NCBI RefSeq assembly: GCF_024585265.1
Contig: NZ_CP036533.1
Span: 620,001 to 684,000 of the forward strand
DNA: 64,000 bases
Direction of reading: 5' to 3'
Origin: Bradyrhizobium sp. WBAH42
Lineage (GTDB): Bacteria > Pseudomonadota > Alphaproteobacteria > Rhizobiales > Xanthobacteraceae
Numbering within the stretch: position 1 is the first letter of the stretch; each line of letters begins with the position of its first letter. Of the stretch, positions 48,599-57,206 are shown piece after piece. A model generated the notes under the pieces. That model ran no database searches, was not told the origin of the DNA, and saw only the letters and a list, made by a program, of their open reading frames with translations. Both the position numbers and the translations under genes were made by a program.

Positions 48599-49915
48599 AT
48601 GCGAATTGCGATGATCGGCACGGGCTATGTGGGATTGGTGTCCGGCGCCTGCTTTGCGGATTTCGGCCACGACGTCACCTGCGTCGACAAGGACGAGAGG
48701 AAGATCGCGGCCCTGCATCGCGGCGAGATCCCGATCTACGAGCCTGGCCTCGACGAGCTGGTCGCGAACAACGTCAAAGCCAAGCGGCTCGACTTCACTA
48801 CCGACCTGAAGAAGCCGGTTGCCGATGCCGACGCCGTGTTCATCGCGGTCGGCACGCCCTCGCGCCGCGGCGACGGTCATGCCGACCTGTCTTACGTCTA
48901 TGCCGCCGCGAAAGAGATCGCGCAGTCGCTGCAAGGCTTCACCGTGGTGGTGACGAAATCGACCGTGCCGGTCGGCACCGGCGACGAGGTCGAGCGCATC
49001 ATCCGCGAGGCCAATCCGTCGGCGGACGTGGTGGTCGCCTCCAATCCCGAGTTCCTGCGCGAGGGCGCGGCAATCCGCGATTTCAAATTCCCCGACCGCA
49101 TCGTGGTCGGCACTTCCGACGAGCGCGGCCGCAAGGTGATGGGCGACATCTATCGCCCGCTGTCGCTGAACCAGGCGCCGCTGATGTTCACCGAGCGCCG
49201 CACCGCCGAGATGATCAAATACGCCGCCAACGCGTTCCTGGCGACCAAGATCACCTTCATCAACGAGATCGCCGATCTGTCCGAAAAAGCCGGCGCCAAC
49301 GTGCAGGAGGTCGCGCGCGGCATCGGCCTCGACAACCGCATCGGCACAAAATTCCTGCATGCCGGTCCCGGTTTCGGCGGCTCGTGCTTCCCGAAGGACA
49401 CCAAGGCCCTGATCAAGATCGCGCAGGATTACGACGTGAACCTGCGCATCGTCGAATCGGTGCTGGCGGTCAACGAGAACCGCAAGCGCGCGATGGCGCG
49501 CAAGGTGAGCCAGGCGCTCGGCGGCAATTTGCGCGGCAAGACCGTCGCCGTGCTCGGCCTCACCTTCAAGCCCGACACCGACGACATGCGCGATGCACCG
49601 TCGATTCCGCTGGTGACCGGTCTGATCGACATGGGCGCGAAGGTGAAGGCGTTCGATCCCGTCGGCATGGAGCAGGCCAAGGGCGAATTGCCCGATATCA
49701 CCTATTGCGAGGACGCCTATGTCTGCGCGCAAGGCGCCGACGCGCTCGTCATCGTCACCGAATGGGTGCAGTTCCGCGCGCTCGATCTCGACCGGCTGAA
49801 GGCGACCATGGCGCAGCCGGTCGTCGTCGACCTCCGCAACATCTACCGCCCCGAGGACATGGAAGCCGCCGGCTTCACCTATGAGAGCGTCGGGCGGCCG
49901 GCGGTGCAGGGCTGA
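48599..49915 (+). CDS. ugd: UDP-glucose 6-dehydrogenase
   Basis: 438 residues. The N-terminal Rossmann motif is MRIAMIGTGYVGLVSGACFA. Catalytic Cys is in GPGFGGSCFPKDTKAL; the bridging region has EMIKYAANAFLATKITFINE, and the C-terminal domain has VLGLTFKPDTDDMRDAPS. It oxidises UDP-glucose to UDP-glucuronate with 2 NAD+, supplying uronic acids for exopolysaccharide and lipopolysaccharide. It is monocistronic, followed by a family-C repeat, with an acyltransferase gene divergent to it. Confidence 0.97.
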   Translation: MRIAMIGTGYVGLVSGACFADFGHDVTCVDKDERKIAALHRGEIPIYEPGLDELVANNVKAKRLDFTTDLKKPVADADAVFIAVGTPSRRGDGHADLSYVYAAAKEIAQSLQGFTVVVTKSTVPVGTGDEVERIIREANPSADVVVASNPEFLREGAAIRDFKFPDRIVVGTSDERGRKVMGDIYRPLSLNQAPLMFTERRTAEMIKYAANAFLATKITFINEIADLSEKAGANVQEVARGIGLDNRIGTKFLHAGPGFGGSCFPKDTKALIKIAQDYDVNLRIVESVLAVNENRKRAMARKVSQALGGNLRGKTVAVLGLTFKPDTDDMRDAPSIPLVTGLIDMGAKVKAFDPVGMEQAKGELPDITYCEDAYVCAQGADALVIVTEWVQFRALDLDRLKATMAQPVVVDLRNIYRPEDMEAAGFTYESVGRPAVQG

Positions 49916-49942
49916 TAGCTGCACATTCTCGTTGAACGAAAC

Positions 49943-50031
49943 CGTCATGGCCGGGCTTGTCCCGGCCATCCACGTCTTGTTCACTCTCGCTTGAAAGAAC
50001 GTGGATGCCCGGCACAAGGCCGGGCATGACG
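49943..50031. repeat. Family-C palindromic repeat, copy 3
   Basis: CGTCATGGCCGGGCTTGTCCCGGCCATCCACG and CGTGGATGCCCGGCACAAGGCCGGGCATGACG arms with an ACGTCTTGTTC/GAAAGAACGT centre. Confidence 0.88.
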
Positions 50032-50044
50032 ACCGGATGCTTCC

Positions 50045-52519
50045 TTGCCCCGCAGCTTCGACACGCCCCTCCCGATCGACGCCGTGCTCGACGATTTGTC
50101 GCGCACGCTGGAGGGCAATAACGCCGCCGTGCTGGTGGCGCCGCCGGGCGCCGGCAAGACCACACGCGTGCCGCTGGCCTTGCTCGATGCACCCTGGGCT
50201 AAAGGCAAAAAGATCATCGTGCTGGAGCCGCGCCGCATCGCCGCGCGCGCCAGTGCCGACCGCATGGCCAAATCGCTCGGCGAGCGCGCCGGCGAAACCG
50301 TCGGCTATCGTGTCCGCTTCGGCTCGAAGATCTCGCGCGCCACACGCATCGAGGTGGTGACCGAGGGCATCTTCACCCGCCAGATCCTCGACGATCCCGA
50401 ACTCTCCGACGTTGCCGCGATCCTGTTCGACGAATTCCATGAACGCTCGCTCGATGCCGACATGGGCCTCGCGCTGGCGCGTGATGCGCAAACCGGCTTG
50501 CGCGAAGACCTGCGCATCCTGGTGATGTCGGCAACGCTCGACGGTGCGCGGGTGGCAAGGCTGCTCGGCGATGCCCCCGTCGTCGAAAGCGAGGGCCGTG
50601 CGTTTCCGGTCGAGACGCGCTATCTCGGCCGCAAGGCCGACGCGCCGATCGAACGGCAGATGGCGGATGCGATCGCGTCCGCGCTGCGCGCCGACAGCGG
50701 CTCGGTGCTGGCGTTCCTGCCGGGCGCCGCCGAAATCCGCCGCACGCAGAATTTCCTCTCCGAGCGCGTGCAGGACGCCTCCGTCGAGATCGTGCCGCTG
50801 TTCGGCGCGCTCGATGCCGCCGTGCAGGACCGTGCCATCGCGCCGGCCCCCAAGGGCACGCGCAAGGTGGTGCTGGCGACCTCGATCGCCGAGACGTCGC
50901 TCACCATCGAAGGCGTGCGCATCGTGGTCGACTCCGGTCTCGCCCGCGTTCCGCGCTACGAGCCCGATATCGGCCTGACGCGGCTCGAGACCGTGCGCGC
51001 CTCGCGCGCAGCGGTGGACCAGCGCCGCGGCCGCGCCGGCCGCACCGAGCCCGGCGTCTGCTACCGGCTCTGGGACGAGCCGCAGACCGCCTCGCTCGCG
51101 CCCTACACCCAGCCGGAAATCCTCAGCGCCGATCTGTCCTCGCTGGTGCTCGATCTCGCGCAATGGGGCGTCGGCGATCCCGCCGCATTGTCGTTCCTCG
51201 ATCCGCCGCCGCAGCCGGCCTGGAAGGAAGCCAAGAGCCTGCTGACCGAGCTCAACGCGCTCGACGGCGATGGCCGCATCACCGCGGAAGGCAAGAGCCT
51301 GCGCGCGCTGGCGCTACCGCCGCGGCTGGCGCGCATGATCGTGGATTCGCATCGCGCCGGCAGCGGCGAGGCCGCCGCCGAAATCGCAGCCGTCATCACC
51401 GAGCGCGGCCTTGGCGGCGACAGCGTCGATCTCGAGCACCGCCGCGACCAGTTCCGCCGGGACCGCTCGCCGCGCGCGGCAAGCGCGCGCGATCTGGCCC
51501 GCCGCTGGGCCTCGCAGGTCGCGGCTGCGGAGAAGGTGGCGCAGCAGGAGGATCTCTCGACCGGCCTGATGCTCGCTTACGCGTTTCCGGACCGCGTCGC
51601 GCGCAATCGCGGCAATGGCAGCTTCGTGCTGGCCAACGGGCGCGGCGCGTCCGTCGAGCAGACCTCCTCGCTCGCCCGCGCGCCCTACATCGCCATCGGC
51701 GAGATGACGGGGACGGCCGCGAGTGGACGCATCCTGCTCGCCGCGCAAATCACCGAGGACGAGATCGAGCGGCATTTCGCCGAGCACATCGAGACCACCG
51801 ACGAGATCTCCTTTGATCGCGGCGCGATGGCGCTGCGGGCGCGGCGCAGGCGCGTGCTGCACGCGATCACGCTGTCCGAAGCGACGCTTGCCGTGTCGCC
51901 CTCGGAGGACACCGCACGCATCTTTGCAGATGGCCTGATCACCGCGGGCCTCGACCGGCTGCCCTGGTCGAAGGCCGCCAAGCAATGGCGTGATCGCGTG
52001 ATGTTCCTGCGCAAGGCCGAGGGCGACAGCTGGCCCGATCTCTCGGACGACGGCCTGATCGCACGGCGCGACGACTGGCTGGTGCCGGCGCTCTACGACA
52101 AGATCGCATTGAAGGACATCTCCGCGGGCGATCTCTCCGATGCCCTGATGGCGCTATTGCCGTGGCAGATGCGCGCGCGGCTCGACCGCGAGGCGCCGAC
52201 CCATTTCGAGGCGCCGACCGGAAGCGTGATTGCGATCGACTACGAGGCCGAGCAGGGGCCGACCATCGCGGTCCGGCTGCAGGAATTGTTCGGCCTCAAC
52301 ACCCATCCCTCGATCGCCGCCGGCAAGGTGCCACTGGTGTTGGAATTGCTGTCCCCGGCCCAGCGCCCGGTGCAGGTGACGCGCGATCTGCCAGGCTTCT
52401 GGCGCGGCAGCTACGCCGCCGTCCGCTCCGACCTGCGCGGCCGCTATCCGCGTCACCCCTGGCCCGACGATCCCGCGAGCGCAGTGCCGACCAGGCGGGC
52501 GAAGCCGCGCGGGACGTGA
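50045..52519 (+). CDS. hrpB: ATP-dependent helicase HrpB
   Basis: 824 residues; the start appears to be TTG at 50045, since no ATG or GTG gives the conserved N-terminus FDTPLPIDAVLDDL. DEAH/RHA motifs are APPGAGKTTRVPLAL (I), VLEPRRIAARASADRMA (Ia), FDEFHERSLDAD (II, DEFH), VMSATLDG (III), LAFLPGAAEIRR (IV), ATSIAETSLTIEGVRIVVDSG (V) and QRRGRAGRTEPG (VI). The HrpB-specific C-terminal domain follows and ends PRHPWPDDP. It is a cytoplasmic RNA helicase-like ATPase of unclear role. Confidence 0.94.
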   Translation: MPRSFDTPLPIDAVLDDLSRTLEGNNAAVLVAPPGAGKTTRVPLALLDAPWAKGKKIIVLEPRRIAARASADRMAKSLGERAGETVGYRVRFGSKISRATRIEVVTEGIFTRQILDDPELSDVAAILFDEFHERSLDADMGLALARDAQTGLREDLRILVMSATLDGARVARLLGDAPVVESEGRAFPVETRYLGRKADAPIERQMADAIASALRADSGSVLAFLPGAAEIRRTQNFLSERVQDASVEIVPLFGALDAAVQDRAIAPAPKGTRKVVLATSIAETSLTIEGVRIVVDSGLARVPRYEPDIGLTRLETVRASRAAVDQRRGRAGRTEPGVCYRLWDEPQTASLAPYTQPEILSADLSSLVLDLAQWGVGDPAALSFLDPPPQPAWKEAKSLLTELNALDGDGRITAEGKSLRALALPPRLARMIVDSHRAGSGEAAAEIAAVITERGLGGDSVDLEHRRDQFRRDRSPRAASARDLARRWASQVAAAEKVAQQEDLSTGLMLAYAFPDRVARNRGNGSFVLANGRGASVEQTSSLARAPYIAIGEMTGTAASGRILLAAQITEDEIERHFAEHIETTDEISFDRGAMALRARRRRVLHAITLSEATLAVSPSEDTARIFADGLITAGLDRLPWSKAAKQWRDRVMFLRKAEGDSWPDLSDDGLIARRDDWLVPALYDKIALKDISAGDLSDALMALLPWQMRARLDREAPTHFEAPTGSVIAIDYEAEQGPTIAVRLQELFGLNTHPSIAAGKVPLVLELLSPAQRPVQVTRDLPGFWRGSYAAVRSDLRGRYPRHPWPDDPASAVPTRRAKPRGT

Positions 52520-52646
52520 GAACTCGCAACCGGCATTAACCCTCCGCTCATCCTTTTCGTCAAAATGACAGGAGCCCCGGCGTGCCTTCGCTCGCGGTTG
52601 GCCTTGTCGCGTGGTGAAATCGAGCTTTCGGCTCGGAAGTGGTGTG

Positions 52647-53159
52647 ATGCGTAACATTATGATCATCGCGGCCGTCATGATCGGCCTCGGCACCTTCATG
52701 GCGCAGATGGCGGACAAGATGAGCTCGGCTTCCGCCACGTCGGTGCCGCGCACGACGGTCGCAGTCGCGGCCACCGCGCCGGCCGGCGGCCGCAGCCTGG
52801 CCATCTCCCGGGATGGCCGCGGTCATTTCCAGACCGAGGGCCGGATCGACGGCCAGCGCATCGGCTTCATGATCGATACCGGCGCGTCCGTCGTTGCGCT
52901 CAACGAGACCTCGGCCGCCCGCTTTGGCCTGCGTCCTTCGCGCAGCGAGTACAACGCCACCGTCTCCACCGCCAACGGCACCATCAAGGCCGCGCGCACC
53001 CGCATTGCCATGCTCGATGTCGGCGGCCTCATCGTGCGCGACGTCGATGCCATGGTGCTGCCGGACGAAGCGCTGTCGGAGAACCTGCTCGGCCTCTCCT
53101 TCCTGTCCCGCCTGAAGCGTTTCGAATACGCGAACGGGCAGATGGTGCTGGAGCAGTAG
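52647..53159 (+). CDS. Retropepsin-like aspartic protease (TIGR02281, clan AA)
   Basis: 170 residues from the ATG at 52647 (a GTG at 52611 is in frame). One N-terminal membrane segment (NIMIIAAVMIGLGTFMA) anchors a periplasmic domain with the aspartyl-protease motif IGFMIDTGASVVAL. It also has VGGLIVRDVDAMVLPDEALS and LLGLSFLSRLKRFEY, the usual TIGR02281 pattern. Such single-domain proteases act as dimers. The substrate is unknown. It is a single-gene unit. Confidence 0.9.
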   Translation: MRNIMIIAAVMIGLGTFMAQMADKMSSASATSVPRTTVAVAATAPAGGRSLAISRDGRGHFQTEGRIDGQRIGFMIDTGASVVALNETSAARFGLRPSRSEYNATVSTANGTIKAARTRIAMLDVGGLIVRDVDAMVLPDEALSENLLGLSFLSRLKRFEYANGQMVLEQ

Positions 53160-53172
53160 GTCTGCTCCAATT

Positions 53173-53198
53173 GGCCTTGTGGGGCCTCCCTTAAGGCC
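53173..53198. promoter_or_regulatory. Inverted repeat upstream of the MNT/HEPN pair
   Basis: GGCCTT at 53173-53178 and AAGGCC at 53193-53198, 14 bases apart, 24 bases before the antitoxin ATG and just upstream of a TATATT hexamer (53210-53215). It could be an autoregulatory operator or a remnant terminator of the protease gene. Confidence 0.4.
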
Positions 53199-53221
53199 GG
53201 ACGGGGTGCTATATTCCGTCC

Positions 53222-53518
53222 ATGAACAGCCCCGACGCGATTGCCATCCTGCGACGGTCCGAGCGCGCCCTGCGCGAACGGGGCGTTTTGCATGCCGCAT
53301 TGTTCGGTTCGGTCGCAAGGGGCGAAAATCACTCCGGCAGCGACGTCGATATCATGGTCGAGATCGATCCGGAGGCGCGGATCACGGTCTTCGACTACGT
53401 CGAGCTCAAGGAATACCTTTCCAACCTTTTTGACGGGCCGGTTGATGTCGTCAATCGCGACGGTCTGAAATCATACGTCGCACCTGCGGCGACGGCTGAC
53501 GCCATCTATGCCTTCTGA
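53222..53518 (+). CDS. mntA: MNT-type nucleotidyltransferase, antitoxin of HEPN/MNT pair
   Basis: 98 residues. The minimal nucleotidyltransferase motif G-S-x10-D-x-D is complete: FGSVARGENHSGSDVDIMVE. In the MntA/HepT systems studied, the MNT protein neutralises the HEPN toxin by adding AMP to it. There is no Shine-Dalgarno sequence before the ATG at 53222, and a TATATT hexamer ends seven bases upstream, so the transcript may be leaderless. The 3' end overlaps hepT by 11 bases in another frame, which is typical of a toxin-antitoxin operon. Confidence 0.9.
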   Translation: MNSPDAIAILRRSERALRERGVLHAALFGSVARGENHSGSDVDIMVEIDPEARITVFDYVELKEYLSNLFDGPVDVVNRDGLKSYVAPAATADAIYAF

Positions 53519-53849
53519 TCGCATCGACGGGACGCTGCGGGACATCCTGCATCACATCGATTTGGCGACTGAGTTCGCCGGAGGTCTCGACCGCGAAGCA
53601 TTCGCGGCGGACTTGCGGGCGGTCTATGCCGTTACGCGCTGTCTGGAGATAATTTCAGAGGCGTCTCGCCGTCTGCCAGAGGAGCTGAAGGCCAGGCATC
53701 CAGCGATCGCATGGAGGCAGATGGCGGCCGCAGGCAATGTCTATCGCCACAATTATGAGGACGTTGCAGCCAATCTTGTGTGGGAGACCGTTCAACAGGC
53801 CCTCCCCCCTCTCAGGGTGGTCGTCGAAGATGAGATGGCGCGCCCATAG
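53508..53849 (+). CDS. hepT: HepT-like HEPN domain protein (DUF86), toxin partner
   Basis: 113 residues, helical. DUF86 pattern: MPSDRIDGTLRDILHHIDLA, then YAVTRCLEIISEASRRLPEE and the C-terminal AAGNVYRHNYEDVAANLVWETV. HEPN toxins usually show R-x4-6-H, with the Arg in an RN..(I/V)H context. Here that Arg position reads Gly (GNVYRH) and an Arg stands directly before the His. RNase activity is therefore uncertain, or belongs to the RHxY subgroup. The gene overlaps the MNT gene by 11 bases. Confidence 0.9.
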   Translation: MPSDRIDGTLRDILHHIDLATEFAGGLDREAFAADLRAVYAVTRCLEIISEASRRLPEELKARHPAIAWRQMAAAGNVYRHNYEDVAANLVWETVQQALPPLRVVVEDEMARP

Positions 53850-54007
53850 CCGATCTGACCGGACATGGAAGTCTCTGCCGGCGCACTATTTCGCGTTACC
53901 AAACTGCCGCAATTATCGGCCATAAGCCTTCATTCCCGCCTTTCGCTGCGGTCCGGCATTCGCTAAGCCTGCAGCAAATCCCGCCCCCTTTCCACGAGAT
54001 CGACTCA

Positions 54008-55507
54008 ATGTTCCCGAAGCCGAAATCCGTATTGTTGCCCAACACCTACGCCTTCGAATCCGAGCCGATGGTGAAGCCGACGGGCTTTCGCGAATACGAC
54101 GCGCGCTGGTTGTTCCAGAAGGAAATCAACCTGATGGGTGTGCAGGCGCTCGGCATGGGGCTGGGCGCGCTGTTCGCCGAGCTCGGCGTCCGCCAAAAGA
54201 TCGTTACCGGCCACGATTTCCGCGGCTATTCCGCCTCGATCAAATACGCCCTGATCTCCGGTCTGATGGCGGCGGGCTGCAAGGTCCACGACATCGGCCT
54301 TGCGGTGACGCCGATGGCCTATTTCGCGCAGTTCGACCTCGACGTGCCCTGCGTCGCCATGGTCACGGCCTCGCACAACGACAATGGTTGGACCGGCGTG
54401 AAGATGGGCGCCAACCGCCCGCTGACCTTCGGTCCCGACGAGATGACGCGGCTGAAGGAGATCGTTCTCAATGCCGAGTTCAAGAACAAGGCGGGCGGCT
54501 CCTACCAGTTCCACGAGAATTATCCCGCGCGCTACATCGCCGATCTCACCTCCCGTCCGAAGCTGACGCGCAAGCTCAAGGTGGTCGCGGCCTGCGGCAA
54601 CGGCACCGCCGGCGCGTTCGCGCCGCAGGTGCTGGAGGCGATCGGCTGCGAGGTGATCCCGCTCGACACCGAGCTCGACCACACCTTCCCGAAATACAAT
54701 CCGAACCCGGAAGACATGGAGATGCTGCACGCGATCCGCGATGCGGTGCTGCATCACAAGGCCGATGTCGGCCTCGGCTTCGACGGCGACGGCGACCGCT
54801 GCGGCGTCGTCGACAACACCGGCGAGGAGATCTTCGCCGACAAGGTCGGCGTGATGCTGGCGCGCGACATGTCGGCGATCCACAAGGATGCGCAGTTCGT
54901 CGTCGACGTGAAGTCCACCGGCCTGTTCGTCACCGATCCCGTGCTGCAGAAGCAGGGCGCCAGGGTCGCCTATTGGAAGACCGGCCATTCCTACATGAAG
55001 CGCCGCACCAACGAGATGTGCGCGCTGGCGGGCTTCGAGAAGTCGGGCCACTTCTTCTTCAACAAGCCGTTCGGCCGCGGCTATGACGACGGCCTGGTCT
55101 CGGCGATCGCGATCTGCGACATGCTCGATCGCGCGCCCGGCAAGTCGATGGCCGATTTGAAGAATGCGCTGCCGAAGACCTGGTCGTCGCCGACCATGTC
55201 GCCGCACTGCGCCGACGAGGTCAAATACGGCGTCATCGACAAGGTGGTGAAGCACTTCGAAGGTTTGCAAGCGAAGGGCGCCAAGATCGGCGATCAGGCG
55301 ATCCGCGATCTCGTCACGGTCAACGGCGTGCGCGTCACGGTCGAGGACGGCAGCTGGGGCCTGGTGCGCGCCTCTTCCAACAAGCCCGAGCTCGTCGTCG
55401 TGGTCGAGAGCCCGGTCTCCGAGCAGCGCATGCACGACATGTTCGAGATGGTGAACAGCGTGCTGCGCACGCATCCCGAGGTCGGCGAGTACAACCAGAA
55501 GATTTGA
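54008..55507 (+). CDS. Phosphomannomutase/phosphoglucomutase
   Basis: 499 residues. Alpha-D-phosphohexomutase motifs are present: phosphoserine loop in MVTASHNDNGWTGVKMG (Ser of TASHN), metal loop in GFDGDGDRCGVVD, sugar-binding loop in EKSGHFFFNKPFGRGYDDG, and the phosphate-binding region RASSNKPELVVVVE. It interconverts hexose 1- and 6-phosphates for nucleotide-sugar and polysaccharide synthesis. Substrate preference (mannose or glucose) cannot be told from sequence here; rhizobial exoC/noeK relatives serve exopolysaccharide and lipopolysaccharide. It is monocistronic. Confidence 0.93.
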   Translation: MFPKPKSVLLPNTYAFESEPMVKPTGFREYDARWLFQKEINLMGVQALGMGLGALFAELGVRQKIVTGHDFRGYSASIKYALISGLMAAGCKVHDIGLAVTPMAYFAQFDLDVPCVAMVTASHNDNGWTGVKMGANRPLTFGPDEMTRLKEIVLNAEFKNKAGGSYQFHENYPARYIADLTSRPKLTRKLKVVAACGNGTAGAFAPQVLEAIGCEVIPLDTELDHTFPKYNPNPEDMEMLHAIRDAVLHHKADVGLGFDGDGDRCGVVDNTGEEIFADKVGVMLARDMSAIHKDAQFVVDVKSTGLFVTDPVLQKQGARVAYWKTGHSYMKRRTNEMCALAGFEKSGHFFFNKPFGRGYDDGLVSAIAICDMLDRAPGKSMADLKNALPKTWSSPTMSPHCADEVKYGVIDKVVKHFEGLQAKGAKIGDQAIRDLVTVNGVRVTVEDGSWGLVRASSNKPELVVVVESPVSEQRMHDMFEMVNSVLRTHPEVGEYNQKI

Positions 55508-55547
55508 GGTGAGGCGTCAGGGAAACACAGCCCGCGCCACAATCTCG

Positions 55548-55653
55548 CTGTCATGCCCCGGCTTGACCGGGGCATCCAGTACGCCGCGGCCTCTCGGTTC
55601 GATCACAGCCGCCTCGGAGTACTGGATCGCCCGGTCAAGCCGGGCGATGACAG
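55548..55653. repeat. Family-C palindromic repeat, copy 4
   Basis: CTGTCATGCCCCGGCTTGACCGGGGCATCCAGTACGCC and GGAGTACTGGATCGCCCGGTCAAGCCGGGCGATGACAG: arms nearly complete. Confidence 0.9.
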
Positions 55654-55670
55654 TTTTCGTGTAATGAATC

Positions 55671-56180
55671 CTAAGCCGCCACCACCGCCGGGATCGGCAG
55701 CGCGGTGACCGACTTGATCTTCTCCATCGCGAAGCGCGAGGTGACGTTCTTCAGCGGCACGGCGCTGATCAGCTTCTTGTAGAACACGTCATAGGCCTGC
55801 ATGTCCGCGACCACGACGCGCAGCATGTAGTCGACGTCGCCGGCCATGCGATAGAACTCCATCACTTCCGGCATGGCGCTGACGGCTTCGGCGAACCGCT
55901 TCAGCCAGGCATCCGAATGGTCGGAGCTCTCGACCGACACGAACACGGAGATGCCGAGCCCGATCTTGTTCTGGTCGACGAGGGCGACGCGCTTGATGAT
56001 CACGCCGTCGGCCTCCAGGCGCTGGATGCGCTTCCAGCAGGGGGTCGAGGACAGGCCGACCCGGTCGCCGATCTCGGCGACGGAGAGGGAGGCGTCTTCC
56101 TGGAGGACCATCAGGATCTTGCGGTCGATGGCGTCGAGGCGGCGGCTGGTCTCAGGGATCTGGACGGCGACATCAGTCAT
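55671..56180 (-). CDS. Lrp/AsnC family transcriptional regulator
   Basis: 169 residues from the ATG at 56180 (the open frame to 56342 is unsupported). The N-terminal helix-turn-helix is LDAIDRKILMVLQEDASLSV with GLSSTPCWKRIQRLEADGVI. The RAM/AsnC effector domain follows, with VMEFYRMAGDVDYMLRVVV. It probably senses an amino acid. A GAAC-TTT-GTTC palindrome lies four bases from its start codon and may be an autoregulatory site. Its targets are not evident. Confidence 0.94.
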   Translation of the reverse strand: MTDVAVQIPETSRRLDAIDRKILMVLQEDASLSVAEIGDRVGLSSTPCWKRIQRLEADGVIIKRVALVDQNKIGLGISVFVSVESSDHSDAWLKRFAEAVSAMPEVMEFYRMAGDVDYMLRVVVADMQAYDVFYKKLISAVPLKNVTSRFAMEKIKSVTALPIPAVVAA

Positions 56181-56185
56181 TTGAA

Positions 56186-56196
56186 GAACTTTGTTC
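56186..56196. promoter_or_regulatory. Palindrome next to the Lrp start codon
   Basis: GAAC-TTT-GTTC, a perfect 4-bp inverted repeat with a 3-base spacer, six bases upstream of the Lrp ATG. It is a candidate autoregulatory site; the spacing differs from the N7 LexA box at 39938. Confidence 0.3.
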
Positions 56197-56277
56197 CATT
56201 TCAGGGGCAGATTTCCCTGATATAGAGAAAATCTTTCCACGGCAAGCCTATAATCTCGGCGTGACAGTGGAATCGCT

Positions 56278-57195
56278 CTACCGGCGGTCGCGCAAAAACT
56301 CTTCAACTTCAATGCGTTGCGGGGCGGCCGGGCCGCCGCCATGGCGGGTGCATTTCAGCGCCGCGGCAGCCGCGGCGAATCGCATCGCCCCCCTTACGTC
56401 CTTACCCTCGGCGAGGCCGAGCGCGAACGCGCCATGGAAGACGTCGCCGGCGCCCAGCGTATCGACCGCCTGGACCGGGAAGGCCGGTGTCTCCTCCAGC
56501 GCGCCCGCCTCATTCAGCCAGATCGTGCCGCGCGGGCCCCTTGTGGCCGCCAGGAAGGCGGGCGTCAGCTCCGCCAGGCGCCTCAAGGCCGCGCCGTCGT
56601 CAGCGATGCCAGCCGTCTCCTGCAGCTCGGTGCTGGCGAATAGCAGATGCGAGGAGGCCGTGAGCAGACCGTCCTGCAACGCCATCGCGCGGTCGACGCC
56701 GACGATGACGGGGATGCCGCGCCGGCGTGCCTCTGCGCCAAGCGAGGTCGCGAAGGCCGCGCAGCGGCTTTCGACGAGCACCGCCTGACAATCAGCGAGC
56801 AACGCGTCGGCCTCGGGCAGCTTCACGGTCCACAAGGCGGGATCGCGATAGATCGTGAGCGTCCGCTCGCCCGAGGGCTCGATCATGATCGCCGAGACCG
56901 GCGTGGTCAGGCCCGGCATGCGCACGATATGCGTGCTATCGATGCCCTCCTGCGCCATCTGCGCGAGAATGAAATAGCTGGACGTCTCCCGTGCATCGCC
57001 CATCGGCCCCGCGAAGGCGACGCGGCCGCCGAGCCGTGCGATCGTGATCGCGGCATTGAGCGCGTTGCCGCCGCAGATCTCGGCGAGATGCCTGGCGTTC
57101 GCCTTGCTGCCACGTTCGGGCAGGGCCTCGACGCGCAGGATGAGGTCGCGCACCGGCATGCCGATGCAGAGGATGCGCGGCGCGATCCCGGCCAT
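56278..57195 (-). CDS. PfkB family carbohydrate kinase
   Basis: 305 residues from the ATG at 57195. Ribokinase/PfkB signatures are the N-terminal CGGNALNAAITIARLGG (signature 1) and the C-terminal VDTLGAGDVFHGAFALGLAE (signature 2), with the catalytic Asp in GAGD. It phosphorylates a sugar or nucleoside-like alcohol using ATP; the substrate is not assignable. It is the last gene of the HIT-nudC-pfkB run, with 11 bases to the nudC stop. Confidence 0.92.
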   Translation of the reverse strand: MAGIAPRILCIGMPVRDLILRVEALPERGSKANARHLAEICGGNALNAAITIARLGGRVAFAGPMGDARETSSYFILAQMAQEGIDSTHIVRMPGLTTPVSAIMIEPSGERTLTIYRDPALWTVKLPEADALLADCQAVLVESRCAAFATSLGAEARRRGIPVIVGVDRAMALQDGLLTASSHLLFASTELQETAGIADDGAALRRLAELTPAFLAATRGPRGTIWLNEAGALEETPAFPVQAVDTLGAGDVFHGAFALGLAEGKDVRGAMRFAAAAAALKCTRHGGGPAAPQRIEVEEFLRDRR

Positions 57196-57206
57196 CGTCG
57201 TTCGGC

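Noticed and set aside
48560..48600. Possible LexA box near CTGGAACAGGATTTTTC before ugd
   Set aside because: Only one GAAC half is present; no second GAAC or GTTC at the required seven-base spacing.
48485..51163. 892-codon minus-strand frame spanning ugd and hrpB
   Set aside because: It runs through two convincing genes and a palindromic repeat; no domain and no ribosome-binding site.
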